Shown one piece after another: positions 12,164-23,084 of a stretch of DNA of 64,000 nt (positions within the stretch are counted from its first letter, which is position 1; each line of letters begins with the position of its first letter). The position numbers were made by a program, and so were the translations under genes. This DNA is from Coriolopsis trogii. Its lineage: Eukaryota > Basidiomycota > Agaricomycetes > Polyporales > Polyporaceae. The DNA is taken from positions 806,001 through 870,000 of the forward strand of contig JAHYIO010000037.1 of the NCBI GenBank assembly GCA_020543525.1, read 5' to 3'. Under the pieces are notes generated by a model that was given only the letters and a program-made list of their open reading frames with translations, was not told the origin of the DNA and searched no databases.

Positions 12164-12442
12164 GCTCTGTTGCACTCACTTGCCGCTGTATGGCCTCAAG
12201 TAGCCGAAGAACATGATAAAATGTACTCATAACGGGAGGGAAATACTAAGAGCAATAGAAGAACCGCCAAAAAGTTGGAGTTGCTCACAATTGCAGCTCC
12301 CCTGCCAGTGCTCTTTGGCGGCATGTATTACTATTTTATCTTGTGAGTGAAGGTGTCGACCCTCTGAGGCAACTACCAAGATGCGCATGACCTCATTTTA
12401 CGAGCTTATAACAACGGATTGAAGTCATGTAGAAGTAGCAGT

Positions 12443-12658
12443 AGGTGGAGGTCGGAGAGGCTACCAAACGGAGTAGGTCCGTGGGCGTTTATCAGCCCGA
12501 GCCCCGATGTTTACCAATATTTGGCGCCAGCCGTCTGTGAGAGTTGAGGCCAACACACTTAGACACGTGACCTCCCTCTCTTCTGTCCGGCGCTTCATGA
12601 CTTAGCCTGGTCTTCGCCTCAGGATCTCAACTCGAACCGACGGATGGGCAGGAGCCTG
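12443..12658 (-). repeat. Right terminal inverted repeat of the MITE
   Basis: 216 nt. Reverse complement of the left arm without the two insertions. Ends in GGAGCCTG, followed directly by the acttatcac duplication. Confidence 0.93.
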
Positions 12659-12667
12659 ACTTATCAC
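12659..12667 (+). repeat. Target-site duplication, right copy
   Basis: acttatcac, matching 11921-11929. Perfect identity suggests an insertion that is not very old. Confidence 0.92.
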
Positions 12668-12891
12668 AACATAGATTGGGCGTTAACATGCAAGAGAGGC
12701 ACGCCACCGCGTCACGCATAATACGGGCGCGCGTCAGTGGCTGATGTTCGCGAAATTAACGTGGCCGGACCGTCGTTTGGCATGTCATTGGCATGTTGGC
12801 TCACACATCTCTCTCCATCCTTCCACCTACTCTACACACTTCTGGTTGATACCCTTACCACTCCTTAGATACTCTACACATCACTATACCC

Positions 12892-15800
12892 ATGCCAGTC
12901 ACGACTACATCTGCCGCTATCCATATCACTCCTGGTGAGGCGTCCTGCACATATACACATCGCACGCCGGTCTCACCCGCAAACGCGTTCAGTTGTCATC
13001 AAGACATTCTACACTCACAGCAAACGGAAAGGGTCCAAATTGAAGGATGGGGACAAGACAGAGCGTGCATGGGACGATCTCTTTTACGATGAGTGAGTTG
13101 TACCGCCTGCGGACTTCGTCTATCGCGCTCATGTAGCCTGGAGAGCATTTCATATCGTCAAAGCCTTCATAGAGCTTGGTACCAGAAACACTGTGGAGTC
13201 TTTGCAAGCATTGTACGTGATGAGCGCGGCCGCCTTGTGGGTATGCATCTCCTTGACGCGATCCTTGCAGCACGAATACGCACGTTCCCGCCCCCTTCTG
13301 GTGCGCAGTCGTTCCCCTCCAAGCCCCTCTGTCGTCATGCAACCAAGCAGCAGACGCGCTTATTGAATGGTTTGGCCCGAACGAGCTGCAGCGCGTCGTG
13401 GGTGGCGAGAGGTGGTGGCAGATCCGTGGCCTCGACGGAATTGAATGCGAATGGATTACGGAGAAGGAATACCTCGAGGACTGCGATTTGTCAGAAAGGA
13501 CGGACCTAACAGAAGAGGAGAAGACCATCGTGCGTATGGAACATCTAGACAGGGTTATGGTGAGTACTGGTTTGTCGCAGGACACGCATGTACTCATGAG
13601 GCCGTGTAGCTCTACGTACACGGAGGTGAGCTTCGTGATCGTTCGTCCGTGCTGCTCTGACGTCAACCAGGCGCATTCTTCTGGGGCTCCATCAGTATGT
13701 TTTCTCTTGAATGCCGGTGTTCTGAGCGCGTACTTAGTTGCCGAACACAGACACTCATCGCTATCAGGTTATTCGCTATGGTATTTGAAACATGACGTCA
13801 TGAGCGTATAGCGCTCGCGTATCGTCTCTAACACAGCTTTTCACAGCTAGGAAAATGAAGGGCCGTGCTTTCACCGTCAACTATCGGTACTTTCGGCCGC
13901 ACCCGGTCTGTGTTGCGGGTCTCTGACTACTCTTTAGGAAAGCACCTCAATATCCTTGGCCGTGTCCTTTACAAGATGTTTTGGCGGCTTGTGAGTGCAA
14001 TCGATGGACCCGACCATCGTGCGCTCAATGCGGCATTATGCAGACTTCTACTTGACGAATCCGCCACCCGGTGCTGTACACAAGCCGGTTCCACCGTCCA
14101 AGCTTGTATTCGCAGGCGATTCTGCAGGGGCTTCTCTGTGCTTGACTGCCCTGACGGTGCTCAGGGATCTCGGGCTCCCGCAGCCCGCAGGGGCGGTCTT
14201 GATTAGCCCGTGGGTTGATCTTACCCACAGCTTCCCCAGCGTGATTAGCAATAGCGAGACGGTTCGTTCCCCACATTTTCTTCGAATTTTCGACCGGGGA
14301 TATGATGCGAACTCGTCTTGTTAGGACATCATCCCGCCTTATGGCTTCATACACAAGCCGTCGCCGCTATGGCCGGTACATCCAAAGCCCGAAGCAGGCT
14401 ATACGCGGGCCATACCCACCAAGACTAACCCGCCCCCGCGCCCTGGGCATGCTGACACGCTGAAACCTGAGGCTGACCAGGTCGATCAGCAAGTTCGGCA
14501 ACGGAGTGAACAGGCCGCTGACGATGACCAAGTTGTGCATGCCTCTGAGCTGCAGGAGAAGCCGGAACACATTGCTACGCAGAAGGAAATGCAGGGATAC
14601 GATGGAGTTGACGGGCCGGATGTTGACCATGATCCATCGACGTCTCGGGAGGATTCTTCCAGCCCCAAACCCAAGTCTCAGAAAGATGCCAGCTGTATGA
14701 GCGGATCCGCCGCGCCCGGAGAGAATGTGGACGATGACATCTGGGAGCCCAAACCGCCCAAGGTCTTGATGGCTGATCCTAATGCTACTCCCTTGGAGCT
14801 ACGTGCACAGATCCAGCTATATGCTACCACAGAGTAACGTCCTCCACACCGGTCGAAAGTCAGACAGCTGATGTCTTTCCAGACAACTTTCTCATCCGCT
14901 TGTTTCGCCGCTTCTGCAGTCATCTCTCGGAAATCTGTGCCCTCTGTACATAATCGGCGGAGACGGGGAGTGCTTACGAGACGAGATCATCTATCTCGCT
15001 CATAAGGCAGCACATCCCAAGGACTATCCGGCGCGGCCTGGCGCATTGCGTGAAGGTCACCGGCAGAAGGAGAATGCTGCGAAGTTCCAGATGCCTACGA
15101 AGGTCCGCATAAACTTTCGAATATTGTCTTGACAGTATTTGACCAAGATCAATTACGCTATAGGTTCACCTTCAAATCTTCGATGGTCAGGTGGTCGCCA
15201 TGACTGACCTTTCAGTTACTGACAATGTATCTTAGATATGTGTCACGTATTGACCGTGTTCACATTCACCGAGCCGGTGGGTAATGGGCAGCAGCGCCCT
15301 GTACCTATGCTGATCCGATACCACATAGGCCAAATACGTGTATAGGTCGATTGCGCAATTCGTCAAGCATGTAACGGACAACTCGGAAGAGCATCTCGTC
15401 CGTAATCCCTTTCCAGAGATGCATAGACCGCCTATGCACATTCCGGAGACGCCACATCCGCCTTCCTCCCCGTCTCCGAGCAATCGTCCCGTCAGTCCAG
15501 GACGATCTGATGTGGAGCTGTACCGTTTGAATGAAGCGAGGGCTGAGGAAGAAGTTAAGGAAGGTCAAACTGAGAATTTATCGGAACACCATATTCCTTC
15601 CTCCGAACGTGGTGGAGAGGTATGGGTATAAACCTCTGCTCCTATACGAAGTTAATTGTGTCCCAGGACATTCCCGCAGTACTCATGATTAGGGAACGCG
15701 TGGACCCTCTTGGCAGAGTGCGCCCTATGGAACCTCAAGAAGAGATGGAGATCTTGCGCATTCCACCACAGCGCATCGGAGTAATCAAGGAAGCACCTGT

Positions 15801-16605
15801 GCGCCGGTGGTTAGATGGCCAGGAAAAGTGGGATAGGAAATACAAGCGCACTGCCGAACATGTCATACAGAAAAGGAAGCACTACGAGACAAAAGCACAG
15901 AGGTTGATAGACCACGCCCGACAACAGGGACTGATTCATGATGAACTCCAGCCTCAGCGGTCACGAACCTCTGTGGTTGACGGGATGCCATCTGTCGGGG
16001 AGATCGATCCTCAGAGGCGCTGGGGTATGTGCATGCATATGGTCCTGTCTTTGCACGCGATCCTGAACCGACATTCGCTCATAGGACCCCTGGATCTGAA
16101 GGATGAGCGCCCTCCTCCCAGTGCGATTGCGGGCAGACGAGATACTGTGAGACTAGACATTTTGCGACACTCGCGATTGTCCTGAATCCTGACATCGACA
16201 CCGTCTCCCTCTGTACAGGCCGAAGCTGTGGCCCTGCTACGCAAGTCCCTCTACCACAGCGCTCCCGTCACGCATCATCGCGTCCCCAAGCTGTCAACTT
16301 CGGACGCGATACGCGCCACGTTCGATCGTCGTGACCATCATACCAAGGCCCCTCAGCAGTCCGCTTCGGAGCAACAAGTTCATACACAAGTCATTCCTTT
16401 CCACGGACTCCGGATGTGGCAATCGATAATCGAGTGAGTCCTGTCACCAGTTGTGGGTTTGTATCTCGGCTGACGCCATGTTCCAAGGCTGTTTATGCGC
16501 AAGAGTTCTAAGAAGGTCGTGGATGGGAAGAACCACGCAAGTGACACATTGCGGTCTACTAAGGACAAGATCAACACCTTCGCGCAGAGTGATGAATCTA
16601 CTTAG
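12892..16605 (+). CDS. Large alpha/beta-hydrolase (hormone-sensitive-lipase-like), 19 exons
   Basis: I resolve 19 exons summing to 2718 nt (905 residues), from ATG at 12892 (MPVTTTSAAIHITPG) to TAG at 16603. The catalytic core is the alpha/beta-hydrolase-3 type: oxyanion motif LYVHGGAFFWGSI (spread over two tiny exons, 13610-13625 and 13671-13694), nucleophile elbow VFAGDSAGASLCL (14107-14145), then VLISPWVDL. IIGGDGECLRDEI probably carries the acid. FDDMCHVLTVF probably carries the catalytic His. An insert of about 170 charged residues (exon 14325-14833) interrupts the core between nucleophile and acid. The C-terminal third is a helical, charged, non-enzymatic extension ending in a Lys/Ser-rich tail. 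Likely an esterase or lipase; substrate unknown. The transposon sits just upstream. Confidence 0.9.
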
Positions 16606-17122
16606 ACCACATACTTAGACCAGATTGCGAACAACCTTTCTTCTCGCGACGATGCATAGTAACCTCCCAGGTCATGATGACCTCATACACGGCCCCCGCA
16701 CCACTTCAGCATATGATACCGCACATTAGATACTTTGAATGTATACACAAACACAACAGTCATACAATCAGGTATATTTGAGACGTTTAGTCCACTTCCG
16801 CATCACGTAAGAAGGCCCGGGAGACGCACGCTTCTGAGAGTGCTTGCGGGCATGTATCCCAGATCGCGTCACCTTCAATGCGGTTTGGGCGTGGTCGAAG
16901 CTGGTCCGAGTCGAACGGTTAATGATCGTGGGAAATGATGTGTAAGCATTCTCTTTGCCTGTCTCGACTTAAACCCTCCGCCCTCGTCGTTTGCGCGTCG
17001 TCTTCCTCGACCTCTTCCTTGTCCCGCTCGAATACCCTGAGTGAGTCGTTTTGGACGTGTCGGATGTTCCGCAGAATGCTCAGAGATGCTTTCTTACAGC
17101 TTTTTGATTGCTTGTTGAAAGG
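16606..17122. other. Intergenic: promoter of the first alpha-tubulin gene
   Basis: 517 nt. The last 120 nt before 17123 are strongly pyrimidine-rich (cct/ctt runs), as is typical of highly expressed fungal genes. No other feature seen. Confidence 0.6.
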
Positions 17123-18827
17123 ATGCGTGAAGTCATCTCCGTCCACGTTGGCCAGGCTGGTGTACAGATCGGTAACGCCTGCTGTGAGTTGTCATCCCAT
17201 CCCCCTACTATGTGCGCCCTGGGCCGTGTCGATCGTACCGATCGACGCGTCGTTCAGTCGTCAGAAGTATAGGCAGTCCTCATGTGCACGAATATTCATG
17301 CCCGACATCTTTGTCCTGCAGGGGAGCTGTACACCGTCGAGCACGGTCTGGGTGTAAGTCATTCCTCGTTGTTTTGTCCCGATACCATGACTAATGGAAG
17401 CTACAGCCTGACGGTCGCCTTCTGGAGGGCTCACCGTCTCAGCACGATGATGGCTTCAGCACCTTCTTCTCGGAGACCTCTTCGGGCAAGCATGTTCCCC
17501 GGTCACTCTACGTCGACCTCGAGCCCAATGTCATCGACGAGGTTCGGAACGGCACTTATAGGAGTCTCTTCCACCCTGAGACTCTTGTAACGGGCAAGGA
17601 AGACGCTGCCAGCAACTGTATGTGACATAATTCACCAAAGGTGCTTCTACTGCATTGTCTGACGGCATGTCTGCAGACGCTCGTGGTCACTACACCATTG
17701 GCAAGGAGCAGATAGATATCGTCATGGACAAGGTCCGCAGGCTGGCCGACAACTGCAACGGTCTACAGGGCTTCTTCGTTTTCCACTCGTTCGGCGGTGG
17801 AACTGGCTCCGGTTTTGGTGCACTCGTGCTCGAGCGCCTGTCCACTGACTATGGCAAGAAGTCCAAGCTGGAGTTCAGCGTGTACCCCGCCCCTACGATG
17901 GCCAACTCCGTTGTCGAGCCCTACAACGCCGTCTTGACCACGCACACGACGCTCGAGCACTCTGACTGCTCGTTCATGGTCGACAACGAGGCCATTTACG
18001 ACATCTGCAAGAAGCGTCTCAACATTACGTCCCCCAGTTTCACCAACCTCAACCGTCTTATCGCCCAAGTCGTCTCCTCGATCACTGCTTCCCTTCGTTT
18101 CGATGGCTCCCTCAACGTTGATTTGAACGAGTTCCAGACCAACCTCGTACCGTGAGTTTGGAAGAAGCTCGTGACATGTTCCATTTCTGACACTTCTATG
18201 CGATGTAGTTTCCCCCGTATTCACTTCCCTCTCGCCACCTTTGCCCCGATCATCTCCGCTGAGAAGGCTCACCATGAACAAAACTCGGTCATTGACATGA
18301 CCTTCTCCTGCTTCGAAGCCGGCAACCAGATGGTCAAGTGCGACCCCCGTGAGGGCAAATACAGTGCGTATGATGCGACATGTATGGTCGATGTGCAAGT
18401 TCTGACGGTGGACACAGTGGCCTGCGCTTTGCTGTATCGTGGTGACGTTGTGCCCAAGGACACGAACGCCGCGGTCAGTCTCATCAAGACGAAGCGGACG
18501 ATTCAGTTCGTCGACTGGTGCCCTACCGGCTTCAAGCTCGGCATCTGCAACGAGCCCCCCGCGCACATTCCTGGCGGCGATCTCGCTAAGGTTACACGGA
18601 GCTTGTGCATGCTGTCGAACACGACCGCCATCTCGACCGCATGGAGCCGCCTCGACCACAAGTTCGATCTCTTGTACTCGAAGCGTGCCTTCGTCCACTG
18701 GTACGTCGGAGAGGGTATGGAGGAAGGTGAATTCTCTGAGGCCCGTGAGGACCTTGCGGCACTCGAGAAGGACTACGAGGAGGTTGGCATTGACTCCGCG
18801 GAGGCTGAGGATGCTGGAGAATACTAG
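17123..18827 (+). CDS. Alpha-tubulin, copy 1 (divergent)
   Basis: Six exons: 17123-17183, 17322-17353, 17407-17617, 17677-18151, 18209-18363 and 18418-18827, summing to 1344 nt (447 residues). Starts [20 protein letters not shown] and carries the GTP-binding GGGTGSG loop and the alpha-specific catalytic Glu in [11 protein letters not shown]. The C-terminus is acidic and ends GEY, a tyrosine end as in other alpha-tubulins. It partners beta-tubulin in microtubules. In the N-terminal loop it reads [10 protein letters not shown], so no Lys stands at the acetylation (Lys40) position. Fewer introns than copy 2 downstream; the first three intron positions are shared. Copy 2 lies 449 nt downstream on the same strand. 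Confidence 0.97.
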
Positions 18828-19276
18828 ACGCTGTGCTGTCGTCGTTGCCTCCTAATTACTTTCGCTTCGCATGGTTGCATATGGTCGCCGATTTTCTGGT
18901 TCACCCCTTCACGAATTCACGCATATAATACGCATACATATCGATATCCCTCAACTCGTTCTCTGATTGGGAGCGAGCTGCCACAATCATACCATCATTA
19001 TATTTTCCGTTGTAATACCCCGGAATGTGTTGCACGTTCATAATGAATAGGTCGTTCGGGGGACGTGGAATGGGCTTGGGTAGAGCATTGGACAGTCTGA
19101 ATGGATCCAGCCGTGCAGAGAGGAGACTGGACTCGAGAGAGGCTGATGGATGGAAGCCACGCGGCATGATACGCGTTCGGAAGTGTGCGATTGTATTACA
19201 CAAGAACGGCGCGACTCAACGGTCGCGACCCTCCTCTCTTCCCAACCCTCATCTCCCCTCATCCGTCTCCGTCATC
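18828..19276. other. Intergenic between tandem tubulin genes
   Basis: 449 nt. Holds the 3' end of copy 1 and the promoter of copy 2. CT-rich in the last 80 nt before 19277. I see no third tubulin fragment in it. Confidence 0.6.
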
Positions 19277-21079
19277 ATGCGTGAAGTTATCTCTCTACAC
19301 GTCGGGCAGGCCGGTGTTCAGATCGGAAATGCGTGCTGTGAGTCGCCTTCAGCCCAGTCGTCAATTTTCTCGTTCTAAAGAAGGCAACAGGGGAGCTTTA
19401 CACGCTCGAGCACGGATTGAACGTACGCGACGTCTCCCTTTCATCCCATTCGCTCTCTCGTTGACTTCTTCACGTGCGTCGTGCTGACAGCCAGATGGTC
19501 GTCCCTCGGAGAACTCCAAGACTCACAGCGACGGCGGTTTCTCGACGTTCTTTTCCGAGACCAACTCGGGCAAGTACGTCCCCCGTTCCCTTTACGTCGA
19601 TCTCGAGCCTGGCGCTATCGACGACGTCAAGACCGGTCCCTACCGGTCCCTGTTCCACCCCGAGACGATGATTTCTGGGAAGGAGGATGCGGCCAACAAC
19701 TGTGAGTCCATGTTGGTGATGTAGCATGCTCCCAACATTGACGCGTTGCGACGTGGAAAAGATGCTCGTGGTCACTATACCGTCGGAAAGGAGTTGATTG
19801 ACCCCGTCATGGACAAAATCCGCCGCTTGGCAGACAACTGCACGGGTCTGCAGGGCTTCTTCGTCTTCCACTCGTTCGGCGGTGGAACCGGTTCCGGCTT
19901 TGGTGCTCTGCTCATGGAGCGCCTTGCCAACGACTACGGCAAGAAGTCGAAGCTTGAGTTCTGTGTGTACCCTGCACCGCAGCTCTCGAGCTCGATCGTC
20001 GAGCCCTACAACTCTGTTCTGACTACGCACACGACTCTTGAGCACTCTGACTGCTCGTTCATGGTACGCCCCCCATGCTCTCTTTCTGGCCAGTATTCTG
20101 AAAATCTCCCCCCTCTTAGGTTGACAACGAGGCTATCTTCGACATCTGCAAGACCAAGCTCAACGTCTCGCAGCCAAGCTTCGTCAACCTCAACCGCTTG
20201 ATCGCGCAGGTCGTCTCGTCGATCACCGCGTCCCTCCGGTTCGACGGCTCGCTCAACGTCGATCTGAACGAGTTCCAGACCAACCTTGTGCCGTTCCCGC
20301 GTATCCACTTCCCCGTCGCCAGCTTCGCGCCTCTCATCTCCGCTGACAAGGCTCACCACGAGCAGAACACCGTCTCGGAGATGACCTTCTCGTGCTTCGA
20401 GCCCGGCAACCAGATGGTCAAGTGTGACCCCCGTGAGGGCAAGTACATGGCCTGCTGCTTGCTCTACCGTGGCGATGTTGTGCCCAAGGACACCTCCGCG
20501 GCTGTTGCTAGCATCAAGACCAAGAAGACGATCCAGTTCGTTGATTGGTGTTTGACTGGCTTCAAGGTACTGGGATCCAGCTCTTCAGCGCATTCGCTTC
20601 TCTGACGTGTGTTCGATACGCAGCTCGGTATCTGTAACGAGCCCGCTGCTTGCGTCCCCGGTGGTGACCTCGCCAAGACTAGTCGCAGCTTGTGCATGCT
20701 GTCCAAGTGGGTGTCAAGTCTACCGTAGTACGATCACTGTCTGACCCTTCCAATCAGCACGACCGCCATTTCCGCTGCCTGGTCGCGTCTCGGTGAGTAG
20801 TGCGCATCGTCTCGATGGACCACGTTACTGAGCGATTGATGTGACCGCAGACTACAAGTTTGACCTCTTGTACTCCAAGCGTGCATTCGTGCACTGGTAC
20901 GTCGGTGAGGGTATGGAGGAGGTGCGTTCGGTTTCTCCATACAACTGTCTCACACGCTGACTTGATATCTGCAGGGTGAGTTCTCCGAGGCACGTGAGGA
21001 TCTTGCTGCTCTCGAGCGCGACTACCAGGAGGTCGGCACTGACTCTGGTGACCCGGAGGATGAGAGCGGCGAGTATTAA
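19277..21079 (+). CDS. Alpha-tubulin, copy 2
   Basis: Nine exons: 19277-19337, 19391-19422, 19491-19701, 19762-20063, 20120-20566, 20624-20706, 20758-20792, 20851-20921 and 20975-21079, summing to 1347 nt (448 residues). Starts [20 protein letters not shown], has [36 protein letters not shown], and ends SGEY. The N-terminal loop reads [10 protein letters not shown], so a Lys stands at or next to the Lys40 position, unlike copy 1. The acceptor before exon 4 is the purine-rich GAAAAG, which is unusual but required by the frame. The two copies differ throughout (for example [12 protein letters not shown] against [12 protein letters not shown]), so the duplication is old. Confidence 0.97.
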
Positions 21080-21659
21080 ATGTGGTAGCATTCTGTGGAT
21101 CTTTTGTTTCTGCTTCAACTTTACGACCATTAGCCTACTCACGAATAGGTCACTACTAAGTCTGGCTAGCATACCTCGTTGATCATGGTGTTCATTCCCT
21201 GAGTTATCTCTTGAATGTCAAGCTTTCGTTGTACATTGATGCTGCTTCTTGTTGCATGTTGAGTTCAAACCACTGCGATGCCCGCGAGAGCGAGAGGGGA
21301 GGGGAGGGGAGAATACCACATCTCTTGCCTGATATCAAACGAGCGCTAGCAGGGAAAGGCCTTGAGCAAGAGTGTTGCCGCCAGACCCGCCCTGATAATG
21401 TATACAATGTACATGACCAGTCCGAAGTAGCTTAACGAAGTGAAGTCCTTGGTCCTCGTAAGTAGTGTTCAGAGGGCGTGCATGTATTGGAAGGCAGCTT
21501 ATGGTCTGTTTGACGTTGGCTAAGACTGAGAATCTTATGTTGGCGCTTGAATGAACGGTTCGTTCTCAACCGCCATCACGTCAGGTCTCGCCGGCGCTAT
21601 TCCAACCATAAGTGACGCAACACTCTGGCTAGCAGTAAAAGTGGTTGAGGAGTCTATAA
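21080..21659. other. Intergenic between tubulin copy 2 and the Bin3 gene
   Basis: 580 nt. A TATA-like tctataaa abuts the Bin3 start at 21653-21660, which is too close to act as its core promoter unless translation starts elsewhere. Contains a gaggggaggggaggggaga run near 21293-21313. Nothing else supported. Confidence 0.5.
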
Positions 21660-22862
21660 ATGTCCGTGAACAGCCATAACCCCATATACGGAAACTACCA
21701 CGGGTAAACCGAGTCCTACGTCCTCGGCCGGGGAGTTGTGGATGACTTTGCTGCTGTACAGGTACTATAACAAGCGTCCGTCGACGAGCGACCAGAGGCT
21801 TTCTTTGATCCCCCCAGACCTTTTTGAAGGCAAGCGCGTCCTCGACGTAGGGTGCAATGAAGGTTTTGTGACGTGTGAGATAGGTACTTCTCTTGCCAAG
21901 TACACACGTCTGCGAGGATGCACACTGAGACTCTCTCAGCACAGACTTTGGGTGCCAAACGTATCATTGGAGTGGACATAGACGATGCTCTCGTTCGGGC
22001 GGCATGGAGACATAGACGGTCGGTATGGACCCAGCAAGGTCCTATCATTAAGGTCGCCCAAAACGAGCACAACGAACATAATGGTGACACCGAAAACGGG
22101 GCAGATACATACGCGTCCTCCGACAAGAGGAAGAGACGTCGTTTGTCTGATTACAACCCGGAGCCAGAGAGGACCGGTGCTGTCAGTGGAATTCCGGGAT
22201 ACTTCCCGGTCTCTTGCGAGCACATGTACGGGCCGCTGCCCATTCCTGACCATACAACCATGGACAACAACATAGCGGGGAAGTTCCCCCATAATGTGTC
22301 TTTCAGAGCGGCCGATTGGGTGAACAGTGAAATCCCGGAGGATACAGACGGGTATGATGTCGTAGTCGCGTAAGCAGACGTTCGCTCGGATCCCAACTCC
22401 GTGACGCTGACAATCTCATGGTCTTGTAAGATTCTCGATTTCGAAATGGATTCACTTGAATGGCGGAGATGACGGCCTGCTGACTTTCTTCCGTCGCGTG
22501 CATGCTGTCTTGCGACCCGCTGGCACATTCATACTCGAACCTCAAGAATGGGACTCGTACGCGAAGGCCAAACGGATGGACACTGTACGCATCTCTGAAC
22601 TCTGAAACCGCCTCAATTGACCGGTGCTGACAATGCTTCTACATGTGTAGAGGTTGAAGGAGAACGCTAAGCAGATCAGGCTGCGTCCGGAAGACTTTGA
22701 GCACGTACTCAAAGAAATTGGGTTTGGGGCTGCCAATCATCTCGGTTCTCCTGGACAGGGAGGTGAGCAATATGACACGCACGATTTTATCAGTGCTAGT
22801 AATTAAACCATCTATTTGCAGGGTTTCGACGCTCTATAGACATCTATGTGAAGAATCCATGA
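21660..22862 (+). CDS. Bin3/MePCE-type RNA 5'-phosphate methyltransferase
   Basis: Six exons: 21660-21703, 21762-21883, 21940-22369, 22431-22584, 22651-22762 and 22822-22862, summing to 903 nt (300 residues). Opens NPIYGNYHGYYNKRP, the Bin3 hallmark, then RVLDVGCNEGFVTCEI (SAM motif I) and IIGVDIDDALVRAA. An insert of about 60 charged residues with a KRKRRR basic patch follows. Then come FRAADWV, DVVVAFSISKWIHLNGGDDG, FILEPQEWDSY and the end GFRRSIDIYVKNP. The family methylates the gamma-phosphate of small nuclear RNAs (7SK in animals; telomerase RNA and U6 particles in fission yeast). The basic insert may bind RNA or target the nucleus. Start chosen because it gives the conserved YYNKRP junction in frame. 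Confidence 0.93.
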
Positions 22863-23084
22863 TAGCCATTACCCATGAACGCTATACCTTCCCATTTGCT
22901 CACGGCTTTCCCTGTGCGTATCTCATGTTGCAAGCCATACCAAGTACGGACGGAACATCCTGCAGCAGGCGACTATCCTCAGTCTGTGTTGATTACAACC
23001 TTGACACCCTTCTCGGTGGGCATCATTGTGACTCTGTATAATTATGGACATCAGATGCAGGGTAGGGGATGAGTTGATAATGCC

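Larger units (their letters stand above)
11930..12658. mobile_element. Mutator-type MITE (non-autonomous DNA transposon)
   Basis: A 729-bp element bounded by long terminal inverted repeats: left 11930-12163 (234 nt) and right 12443-12658 (216 nt). They match base for base as I read them, except two insertions in the left copy: 6 nt near 11963 and 12 nt near 12059. These exactly explain the 18-nt length difference. The outer tip is CAGGCTCCTGCCCATCC. Both sides carry the 9-bp direct repeat acttatcac (11921-11929 and 12659-12667), a target-site duplication. A 9-bp duplication with TIRs over 200 bp is the Mutator (MULE) signature. The 279-nt interior has no coding capacity. It lies about 230 bp upstream of the alpha/beta-hydrolase start. 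Confidence 0.93.

Noticed and set aside
16889..16925. A tRNA-like T-arm (ggtccgagtcgaacggtt)
   Set aside because: No matching acceptor stem, D-arm or anticodon arm could be folded around it on either strand.
17763..18698. A 311-codon minus-strand frame inside tubulin copy 1
   Set aside because: Shadow of highly codon-biased tubulin sequence. A similar frame occurs opposite copy 2.
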